Part shown: positions 1-5,515 of the stretch, piece after piece
Position numbering within the stretch: the first letter of the stretch is position 1
How the letters are laid out: each line of letters starts with the position of its first letter
Assembly: GCA_900545925.1 (NCBI GenBank)
Contig: URAZ01000059.1
Span: 1 to 15,861 of the forward strand
Reading direction: 5' to 3'
From: an uncultured Eubacteriales bacterium
GTDB taxonomy: Bacteria; Bacillota; Clostridia; Oscillospirales; Oscillospiraceae
Length of the DNA stretch: 15,861 nt
Notes under the pieces: generated by a model
Database searches by the model: none
Told to the model about the DNA's origin: nothing
What the model saw: only the letters and a program-made list of their open reading frames with translations
Made by a program: the position numbers and the translations under genes

Positions 1-248
1 GCTGCGTCCAGATTGGCAAACTGCACCTTGCCCGTGTTCGCCAGCACAGCGAGCTGGTTCAGGTTGTTGCCGATGGCCTTCTGCTGCCGCAGGACTTCTT
101 TGAGGCCATCCATGATAACAATGCGCTTTCCGAGGCAGCAGGCGGTCACATAGTCGCTCATGGACATACCGGCTTTTTGCGCCAATGCCCGGATTTTTTC
201 GCGGTCTTCGGATGCCATGCGGGTGCTGAATTTGATGTCTTTTTTCAT
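1..248 (-). CDS. MobC-like plasmid/element mobilisation relaxosome protein (3' end outside window)
   Basis: The first 82 codons of a gene running off the left edge. The product begins MKKDIKFSTRMASEDREKIR and contains AGMSMSDYV followed by the signature GNNLNQLAVLAN near residues 60-71. A short N-terminal beta strand, two helices and the NNLNQ motif are typical of the ribbon-helix-helix MobC family (PF05713). These proteins bind oriT and help the relaxase open the strands at nic. The ATG at 248-246 has AGGAGA five bases upstream, so this start is well supported. By analogy with other mobilisable elements, a relaxase gene would lie just downstream, outside the window. The hairpin-rich stretch and candidate oriT immediately upstream fit this role. 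The family call rests on motif recognition only. Confidence 0.85.
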   Translation of the reverse strand, partial: MKKDIKFSTRMASEDREKIRALAQKAGMSMSDYVTACCLGKRIVIMDGLKEVLRQQKAIGNNLNQLAVLANTGKVQFANLDA

Positions 249-503
249 ATCTTCTCCTATCGTTGATAAAGTGGGTTTGGGCTTCTGCCCAAAACTGTGC
301 GGAAGGCGGGCAGCGGCGTTGCCGCAGACCAGACAAACGCGATGCTGGCTCCTCCCGAGCGGGAGGATTTTCCCGCTGCGGCGGGGATTCTCTGCGCTGC
401 TCCGAGACTTGCCCGCACGTTGGCGCAACGTGGACTTTTGCTGTTGTGCCGCGCACACATTCGCAGTCCGCCCCGAAAGCCGCACACAGCGGCGACACGC
501 GCC
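249..503. other. Gene-free, hairpin-rich stretch between mobC-like gene and ATPase gene
   Basis: No convincing gene here; the small ORFs in several frames have no recognisable content. The stretch is GC-rich and dense in short perfect inverted repeats: 276-282/287-293 (7 bp, 4-nt loop), 313-317/321-325 (5 bp), 350-357/360-367 (8 bp, 2-nt loop), 416-422/426-432 (7 bp, 3-nt loop) and 479-483/489-493 (5 bp). Together with the 9-bp repeat at 514-538, this is the kind of structure seen in oriT or replication-origin regions of mobilisable elements. No clear promoter for the mobC-like gene was recognised. Confidence 0.55.
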
Positions 504-540
504 TCACGGCGCACTGCGGGTGCTCGACACACCCGCAGGG
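500..540 (-). other. Candidate origin of transfer (oriT) with IncQ/MobQ-like nic core
   Basis: On the minus strand, a perfect 9-bp inverted repeat (CTGCGGGTG, 7-nt loop, CACCCGCAG; 538-530 and 522-514) runs directly into AGTGCGCC at 515-508. In IncQ (RSF1010) and MobQ-type Gram-positive oriTs, an inverted repeat lies just 5' of a TAAGTGCG/CCCT nic core. By that analogy the nick would fall between 510 and 509. The element overlaps the last codons and the stop of the ATPase gene. A MobC-like gene 250 bp downstream supports the idea. The core matches only in GTGCGCC, so this is a candidate and not a demonstrated oriT. Confidence 0.5.
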
Positions 541-1565
541 TCGATAGGGACGATTTTTTCCGTGGTAGGAAGATCGGCACCAACGGCCCTTTTCAGGCAG
601 ATGAGGCGCTCCCCGTTGCTCTTTCGGAACGATACGAAAATACCGGTTTGCCTTAGAGTATCAACGCTTTTTCGGATTTGATGCGAGAAGCTGTTCGGCG
701 TCCAGTCCTCGCTTCCGGCAGGGTCGATCTTTTCCAACAACGCTTTTGCAGGGGCGCTGATTTCAGACTCTTTTTGCAGAAGTTCAGAGAGAAGATTTTC
801 AATCCGAAGCGTTGAAATCCTAGAAGCGCCACTGCAAGTTTTGCTGTCCTCAAGCAGTTTCCAGACGTGATCTTCCTCGCCAAGCTCCAGCTTTAATGTC
901 CGATCCGGAATGTCCCGCCCGGTGCAATGCAGCGAGGCAATGTTGGCAAGGCGAGAACTTTTCTGGAGAACAAAGGTTGAATCTGCCGCGCCGCTTAAAC
1001 CTGTCGAACCGGAGATCATATTCATCGGATCATCGTCGTGGAGCTTGCGCAGATGGTGAATCAAGAGGATTGCAATGTGCCGCTTGTCCGCAAGTTTTTT
1101 CAGAAGCCCAATGTCCTGATAGTCATTCGCGTACAAATTGCTGTCACTGCCCGCACTGCGGACACGCTGCAAGGTGTCGATCACAACGAGCTTTGTGGTT
1201 GGATGCTCTGCTAAAAATTGCTCGATCTGCTGTTCCAACCCGTGCTTGAGTGTGTCCGCCATAATTGCAAAATGCAGCGTCGGCGGCGCATCTTCCGTCA
1301 GGTCAAATAGTCTCGTTTGGATACGCTGGAACGAATCTTCGAGACTGAGATACAGGACTTCGCCCTGCGTTGTTGCGAAATTCCAGAGCGGCTGACCCTG
1401 CGAAACGCAGAGACACAGCCATAAAGCCAGCCACGATTTTCCGATCTTCGGCGCGCCCGCAAGGATGTGCAGGCCCTCTGGAAGCAGCTCGTCTACCAGA
1501 AACGGAACCGGCGCATACGGCGCGCTTTGCAGCTGCTCTGCGGTCATGGTTTCGAGTTTCGTCAT
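504..1565 (-). CDS. RepA-like AAA/RecA-fold ATPase of a mobilisable element
   Basis: A 353-residue protein of the RecA-fold 'AAA_25'/RepA hexameric-helicase type. Walker A is GAPKIGKS at residues 37-44, YLSLEDS follows at 72-78, Walker B LVVID is at 126-130, LLIHHLRK at 167-174, and GSTGLSGAADSTFVL at 186-200 resembles the RSF1010 RepA sensor region. Such proteins unwind or load at replication origins of plasmids and integrative mobilisable elements. The C-terminal ~90 residues look like a small, probably winged-helix tail. The ATG at 1565 has AGGAAG eight to nine bases upstream. It is co-oriented with the mobC-like gene and divergent from the gene at 1717. The last ~12 codons are encoded by the inverted repeat of the candidate oriT, which is unusual. 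The family call is confident; helicase activity is inferred. Confidence 0.85.
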   Translation of the reverse strand: MTKLETMTAEQLQSAPYAPVPFLVDELLPEGLHILAGAPKIGKSWLALWLCLCVSQGQPLWNFATTQGEVLYLSLEDSFQRIQTRLFDLTEDAPPTLHFAIMADTLKHGLEQQIEQFLAEHPTTKLVVIDTLQRVRSAGSDSNLYANDYQDIGLLKKLADKRHIAILLIHHLRKLHDDDPMNMISGSTGLSGAADSTFVLQKSSRLANIASLHCTGRDIPDRTLKLELGEEDHVWKLLEDSKTCSGASRISTLRIENLLSELLQKESEISAPAKALLEKIDPAGSEDWTPNSFSHQIRKSVDTLRQTGIFVSFRKSNGERLICLKRAVGADLPTTEKIVPIDPAGVSSTRSAP

Positions 1566-1617
1566 TTGTTCACTTCCTTTCGATTTTATTTACAGTAGAT
1601 ACATTCTCTACAATAGG

Positions 1618-1646
1618 ATAATAGCATAACCATTGACAATCCACAA
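1618..1646 (-). promoter_or_regulatory. Predicted promoter of the RepA-like ATPase gene
   Basis: Minus-strand TTGTGG (1646-1641), 17-bp spacer, then TATTAT (1623-1618), with TGC just before it giving an extended -10. Transcription would start near 1611, about 45 bases before the ATG. It overlaps the promoter of the divergent gene, and direct repeat copy 1 sits at the predicted start point. Confidence 0.55.
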
Positions 1647-1661
1647 TAGGTAATGTATCAT
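1633..1661 (+). promoter_or_regulatory. Predicted promoter of the DUF6076-like gene
   Basis: TTGACA (1633-1638), 17-bp spacer and TATCAT (1656-1661) form a near-consensus vegetative promoter. Transcription would start near 1668, giving a leader of about 49 bases that contains direct repeat copy 2 and the AAAGGAGG ribosome binding site at 1702-1709. Confidence 0.7.
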
Positions 1662-1716
1662 TTATGCGAATACACTACACAAGCGAAAATACATTCTCTA
1701 CAAAGGAGGCACGCGC

Positions 1717-2787
1717 ATGGGCGTTCTGGGAAAAGATTTATTGGATTTTCATCGGCCTCGCACCAATACGAAGGTGGAGTTCGGCGCGTCCGGCTATTGG
1801 GTAGAATCCAATCCGGCGATGCAGCCCTACGGCGCTGTGCTGACAGAAATTCTGAATCTTGACGCTGCGCCGTTTCAGGAATTATTGAATCCATATCGGA
1901 AGGCCGTTGCAGAAAGGGATGCAGAGCAGGCAGCGCAGGCGTTTCAGGCTGTGGCAAATGGATTTGCGTCTTTGCCGCTTTACCGCCTGTATTGGAATGA
2001 CGTTCAGCTGTTTGCAAGCATGGATGTGAGCGAATTGTTTGTGGGAGACGCGCAGGAAGCGTTCTGCGAATATGTGATGCAGGACGATACGCTGCCACGG
2101 TTCATGCAGGAGCAGTTGGACGCTATCCGGCTGATTCAGGAGCGCTATGCGTGGTTTCTGGACGGCATTTTTGCGGGAAAGCCATTTGAAAAGAAAAAGG
2201 GCCAGAGAAAAACTTCTCTGGCCCAGCAGATCGAGAAAAAGGGATTGGAGCCGTTTGTCAGCGGCGTCAGCCTTGGCGCAAGCCCGGAGGTGGACGCGCC
2301 GAAGGTGAACACGCAGTTCTGCATCCGCGGCACTGGACGCGAAGCAGAGGTGGTCGAAAAAATGTACTTTGACCGGCTGCTGGATTTTGTGTATGCAGAG
2401 TTCATGATGGGCTTACAGCGCGGCTTTGTTCCGAAGCGCTGCGCCAACTGCGGGCGCTGGTTTTTGCAGGCGCCGGGCGCGACCTTTGCCTATTGCGCTG
2501 GTCCTGCGCCGGAAGACCCGACCAAAACCTGCCGGGAGATCGGCGCGGCCAGCAGCTTTAAGGACAAAGTTGCGAACAATGAAGTCTGGCAGGTGCAGCA
2601 GCGGGCATACAAGAAATATTATGCACGCACGATGCGGAAGGACATGACCAAGGCCGAGTTTGAAGCATGGACGCGCGACGCAGAATGCAAGCGGGACGCC
2701 TCGCTGGAACCGTATGCGCGTGCAGAAAGTGAGGAAGAACGGCAGCGCATCGCAGATGCGCTGGCGGAGGAACTGAATCAACTATAA
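1717..2787 (+). CDS. DUF6076-like protein with a C-terminal Cys cluster, function unknown
   Basis: A 356-residue soluble protein; no signal peptide or membrane segment is seen. The N-terminal ~230 residues are mostly helical with no motif I can name. About two thirds along is a cluster KRCANCGRWFL followed by YCAGPAPEDPTKTC, that is CxxC plus two further Cys, likely a zinc-binding treble-clef fold reminiscent of CGNR-type zinc fingers. A charged helical tail follows (QRAYKKYYARTMRKDMTK). Proteins of this layout are annotated as DUF6076 and, as I recall, occur on gut Firmicutes mobile elements. The ATG has AAAGGAGG eight bases upstream and a near-consensus promoter. It is divergent from the RepA-like gene and shares direct repeats with it, so a regulatory or host-interaction role in the element is possible. 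The DUF number is from memory. Confidence 0.75.
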   Translation: MGVLGKDLLDFHRPRTNTKVEFGASGYWVESNPAMQPYGAVLTEILNLDAAPFQELLNPYRKAVAERDAEQAAQAFQAVANGFASLPLYRLYWNDVQLFASMDVSELFVGDAQEAFCEYVMQDDTLPRFMQEQLDAIRLIQERYAWFLDGIFAGKPFEKKKGQRKTSLAQQIEKKGLEPFVSGVSLGASPEVDAPKVNTQFCIRGTGREAEVVEKMYFDRLLDFVYAEFMMGLQRGFVPKRCANCGRWFLQAPGATFAYCAGPAPEDPTKTCREIGAASSFKDKVANNEVWQVQQRAYKKYYARTMRKDMTKAEFEAWTRDAECKRDASLEPYARAESEEERQRIADALAEELNQL

Positions 2788-2820
2788 TGGATTTAGAGTG
2801 ACGTCCGTGTCGGCGCTGCC

Positions 2821-3561
2821 TTAGTGGAACCAAATTCCGTGTGCCTCCAGACATTTTTTCAGCTCGGGATACGCCTTTCTGCTTAATGGGATGCAATCCT
2901 GACAACCATGGAGTTGTAAAAAGAATACGTTTCCTCCATTTTCAACGCGGATACCCTCAATATAGTTCAGATTAACCAGGAAAGACTGATGGCATCGAAA
3001 GAACTTGTCTTTGCTAAAAATCTGCTCCAGATTTTTCAGTGTATCATTCAGCGTTATGGACACGCCGTTGTTTTGATGAATGCACGCCTTCCGGTTGATC
3101 CGCTCAATATATAGGATCTCTTCTTCTGCAAGAAAGACATACCCTTGGCTGACCATTATCCCTATTTTTCTACTGGACGGCTCTGCTTCCTTTCCATGAG
3201 CCGCATGGGATGCCGCAATTCTTTCCAATGACTGTTCCAAGCGAAAAGACGAAAGCGGCTTTGTCAGAAAATCCAATGGAGAATAATCGTAGCCTTTTAG
3301 CGCCCACTCAGCATGCCCCGTTAAAAATATATATGGGATCTGCGGATACGCTTTCTGCAAATAAGCAGCAACTTCGAAGCCTGATACACGCCCCATTTCC
3401 ACATCGACTAGCACGGCATCCGGCGGGTCAGCTCGGAGGGAGGCGCTGAGGTCATCCATATTGTTTGCGATTTCTGCTTTATCCACCAATGGAGATTGTT
3501 CCAACATGCTTTTGGTAGCTGCCAAAGACGCAGCATCATCGTCAATTACTAAAATTTTCAT
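2821..3561 (-). CDS. LytTR-family response regulator
   Basis: A 246-residue two-domain regulator. The receiver domain (about 1-120) shows acidic pocket D7-D9, phospho-acceptor D53 in VLVDVEMG, T81 in FLTGH and K101 in FLTKP, so all key residues are intact. Residues ~132-240 form a LytTR DNA-binding domain (EEEILYIERINRKACI, FFRCHQSFLVNLNYI). The family binds direct repeats upstream of target promoters, as AgrA does. Its start lies inside the histidine kinase gene (20-bp overlap), so the two are translationally coupled. It is the last gene of its unit and ends 33 bp from the convergent gene at 1717. Targets are not visible; the neighbouring exporter operon is a reasonable guess only. Confidence 0.93.
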   Translation of the reverse strand: MKILVIDDDAASLAATKSMLEQSPLVDKAEIANNMDDLSASLRADPPDAVLVDVEMGRVSGFEVAAYLQKAYPQIPYIFLTGHAEWALKGYDYSPLDFLTKPLSSFRLEQSLERIAASHAAHGKEAEPSSRKIGIMVSQGYVFLAEEEILYIERINRKACIHQNNGVSITLNDTLKNLEQIFSKDKFFRCHQSFLVNLNYIEGIRVENGGNVFFLQLHGCQDCIPLSRKAYPELKKCLEAHGIWFH

Positions 3562-4819
3562 GTCCGTCCTCGCTCTGATTGATCCTGTCGGGAATCTGTA
3601 CCACTATGCTGATTTTTTGCCCATCGAGCTCGATAAAAAAAGCTCCACCATACTTTTTTGCAATACGTTCGATATTCTTCAGTCCAATCCCCTCGTGACT
3701 CGGCTTTGTGCTGATATTCATTTCAGCGGCATGAGTCAAGCTGTCCGGATCCCTAAGAAACGGATTTGTTACTTTGATGACAGACCGGCCAGCCCGTTTC
3801 ATGACAAGAAGCTCCATCCATCGGTTTGGAGCTTTGTACTGTGTTACTTCTTCCATTGCATTTTGCAGCATATTGCCCAGAACGCAGTTCAGCTCAAATG
3901 CAGAGCATGCAATCTGCTTCATATCGTGCTTGATGGAGCAGATAATGGAAATTCCCTGCTGTTCAGCGCGGGCAATATAGTCACTGATAAGCGCACTGAC
4001 CGCAGGATCATCCAGTGGAATTACCTCGTTGCTTCGGCGAACTTCCTCTGACAGCTTTTCTGTATACTCACGACAAGCATCAATCTGATTAGAAGAAAGC
4101 AACCCGCAGATCGTGTGGACATGAATCAAGAAATCATGTCTTTGAGACCGGATGGCGTGAAAAAAGCGCTGGGAAGCTTCCTGAGCATCTTCCAGATAGG
4201 AAACTTCGCTGATCAGCAAAGAATAGGAAAACGCGACATACATTCCAATGGCAAAGAACGCAAACACGCTCAGCCAAAGGCCTGCCATTGCGATACCGGA
4301 CGTCAGATATGCCATTGCAATCAGGATAGCAGTCTGAAAAAGCTGCGCCAGAACAATCCATATCTGCCGGGCACGAAAATCCTTCTCTGACGCTGAATCC
4401 CACAAAAGCTGCCACCTTTCACGGTTTACAAGGCGAAGCCTACCAGATAGTGCCGCATATACGCCGCCCACCATCAGTGTTATCTGTATAATTTGAGCAA
4501 GAATTGCGTCAAAGTATTGGCAGAGCAACCACAGCTGTTGGAACGCAAGGGCTGTCTCTGCACACAGGAGAGCAGCAGAAAAGGTCAGGAGTCTCTCATG
4601 CTTCTCGCTGTACATCCATGCTGTTGCCAAACAGACAAGTGTCCCAAGCAATAGCCATCCGTACAGATTTAGGGGTAAGGTTAAAAACAAATTGGCCAAA
4701 AACAGAAGCGACAGTGGCGGGATGCTGCACAGCAAAACCATCTTTCGAGGAAAGCCCATCGCTGCATAGCTGGCGATTACTGCACCGCAGAGCGTTACAA
4801 AGATGTCAAAGCTGCGCAT
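3542..4819 (-). CDS. AgrC-like GHKL sensor histidine kinase
   Basis: A 425-residue membrane kinase. The N-terminal ~205 residues contain about six hydrophobic segments. QRHDF follows with the likely phospho-accepting H228, then a short dimerisation helix pair. The GHKL ATPase domain has an N box (N316, N320 in LGNMLQNAMEE) and a G box GIGLKN at 377-382. This layout is typical of HPK10/AgrC/VirS-type peptide-sensing kinases that pair with LytTR regulators, as here. The ATG at 4819 has GAGGGGG about ten bases upstream, and a promoter is predicted at 4853-4881. No AgrD-like propeptide or AgrB-like protease gene lies nearby, so the ligand is unknown. Confidence 0.9.
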   Translation of the reverse strand: MRSFDIFVTLCGAVIASYAAMGFPRKMVLLCSIPPLSLLFLANLFLTLPLNLYGWLLLGTLVCLATAWMYSEKHERLLTFSAALLCAETALAFQQLWLLCQYFDAILAQIIQITLMVGGVYAALSGRLRLVNRERWQLLWDSASEKDFRARQIWIVLAQLFQTAILIAMAYLTSGIAMAGLWLSVFAFFAIGMYVAFSYSLLISEVSYLEDAQEASQRFFHAIRSQRHDFLIHVHTICGLLSSNQIDACREYTEKLSEEVRRSNEVIPLDDPAVSALISDYIARAEQQGISIICSIKHDMKQIACSAFELNCVLGNMLQNAMEEVTQYKAPNRWMELLVMKRAGRSVIKVTNPFLRDPDSLTHAAEMNISTKPSHEGIGLKNIERIAKKYGGAFFIELDGQKISIVVQIPDRINQSEDGHENFSN

Positions 4820-4852
4820 ATCTACTTTGCCCCCTCATCTTTACTTTTTTAA

Positions 4853-4881
4853 ATAATACCACATTTTTATAGTCAGTTCAA
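4853..4881 (-). promoter_or_regulatory. Predicted promoter of the kinase/regulator unit
   Basis: Minus-strand TTGAAC (4881-4876), 17-bp spacer, TATTAT (4858-4853). It lies between the terminator of the upstream operon and the kinase start, so the two-component genes probably have their own transcript. The -35 context GATTGAAC is identical to that of the promoter at 15308-15336. Confidence 0.6.
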
Positions 4882-4889
4882 TCTTCCGT

Positions 4890-4940
4890 CAAATAAAGAT
4901 GCCAGGATACAGCTCAATGGTTCGAGTCGTATCCTGGCAT
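4890..4940 (-). terminator. Intrinsic terminator after the exporter/TSCPD operon
   Basis: A perfect 12-bp inverted repeat (4899-4910 and 4929-4940; ATGCCAGGATAC and its complement) with an 18-nt loop begins five bases after the stop of the last TSCPD gene. On the minus strand the stem is followed by CTTTATTT, a moderate U-rich tail. It separates the exporter operon from the two-component genes. Confidence 0.7.
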
Positions 4941-4945
4941 AGTTG

Positions 4946-5209
4946 TTATGAAAGGCTGTCAATACATGCCTGTACTGCCTTTGCCAATTGATCCGGACAG
5001 GAAGTACCTATGCCGTTACAATTGATTCCTGCACAGCGAGCAATAACTTCCTCCGCCGATAGACCTTCGGCCAACTTGCATAGCGACAAATTACTTCCTA
5101 TACAGCCACCTCTAATTTTTACATGAAAGATTTTACCATCAATATAGTCGAAGCTGATCGTCTCCGAGCATACCTGCGGCGCGTTTTTATATTCGTAATG
5201 CTTTTCCAT
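4946..5209 (-). CDS. TSCPD-domain protein (TIGR03905-like), second tandem copy
   Basis: An 87-residue protein consisting of one TSCPD domain: VCSETISFDYIDGKIFHVKIRGGCIGS, then LCKLAEGLSAEEVIARCAGINCNG, then the signature TSCPDQLA. Stand-alone members (TIGR03905) are common in Clostridia and related to the C-terminal domain of B12-dependent ribonucleotide reductase; their function is unknown. I chose ATG 5209 over an upstream in-frame start at 5257. AAGGAGG lies ten bases before 5209, the ATG overlaps the preceding stop as TGATG, and the protein then aligns end to end with its neighbour. It is the last gene of the exporter operon. Confidence 0.88.
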   Translation of the reverse strand: MEKHYEYKNAPQVCSETISFDYIDGKIFHVKIRGGCIGSNLSLCKLAEGLSAEEVIARCAGINCNGIGTSCPDQLAKAVQACIDSLS

Positions 5210-5499
5210 CAGATGCTGGCCTCCTTCTGCTGATAGGCAGCAATTTTCCCGAGGCACTCATCCAGCGCCAGCGCCAACTGTTTTGGGCAGGAATTTCCGT
5301 CATGGCAGCCGACCTTCTTGCAGATCCCAATAATCTCCTCCGGAGTTCTTCCCTCTACCATATGGGAAAGCCCCTGGTGTCCGCCATCGCAGCCTCCGCG
5401 GATTTCAGCATTCCGAACGACTCCATCAATCAGATCAAAACGGATCTGGTAGGCACATACACCATCTGGGTGGTACTCATAGCCGCATATATCCATCAT
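5209..5499 (-). CDS. TSCPD-domain protein (TIGR03905-like), first tandem copy
   Basis: A 96-residue paralogue of the next gene: VCAYQIRFDLIDGVVRNAEIRGGCDGGHQGLSHMVEG, TPEEIIGICKKVGCHDG, then NSCPKQLA. The usual TSCPD signature is altered to NSCPK, while the Cys and Pro are kept. The two copies clearly share a fold but have diverged, so the duplication is not recent. The gene starts 16 bp after the ABC gene stop, with AGGGGGA before a double ATG (5499 or 5496 are equally possible). It overlaps the next gene by one base, so they are translationally coupled. Function unknown; conserved Cys residues suggest metal or thiol chemistry, which is inference. Confidence 0.87.
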   Translation of the reverse strand: MMDICGYEYHPDGVCAYQIRFDLIDGVVRNAEIRGGCDGGHQGLSHMVEGRTPEEIIGICKKVGCHDGNSCPKQLALALDECLGKIAAYQQKEASI

Positions 5500-5515
5500 C
5501 GCTTGTTCCCCCTAA

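Larger units (their letters stand above)
1599..1703. repeat. Two perfect 15-bp direct repeats (1599-1613 and 1689-1703), probable operator
   Basis: ATACATTCTCTACAA occurs twice in the same orientation, exactly 90 bp apart. Copy 1 lies at the predicted transcription start of the minus-strand ATPase gene. Copy 2 lies in the 5' leader of the plus-strand gene, touching its ribosome binding site. A weaker related stretch, AATACACTACACAA, is at 1669-1682. Copy 1 also lies within a dyad, GTAGA-N7-TCTAC (1595-1611). The placement suggests binding sites for a regulator controlling both divergent genes; which protein binds is unknown. Confidence 0.6.

Noticed and set aside
160..681. Plus-strand ORF of 173 codons and overlapping ORFs in the left gene-free stretch
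   Set aside because: They are Arg- and Ala-rich readings of GC-rich hairpin DNA, overlap the mobC-like and ATPase genes antisense, and lack a convincing ribosome binding site.
3461..4051. Plus-strand ORF of 196 codons
   Set aside because: It is antisense to the kinase and regulator genes, and its translation shows no recognisable domain.
4899..4940. Possible tRNA remnant: the hairpin loop contains AGCTCAATGG and GGTTCGAGTC, resembling D-arm and T-arm consensus
   Set aside because: The 12-bp stem is continuous. When the T loop is placed in register, the acceptor and T-stem strands do not pair as in a tRNA. A terminator explains position and structure better.
4946..5257. Longer 103-residue version of the second TSCPD protein
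   Set aside because: The upstream start lies inside the previous TSCPD gene, whereas 5209 has a good ribosome binding site and matches the domain boundaries.
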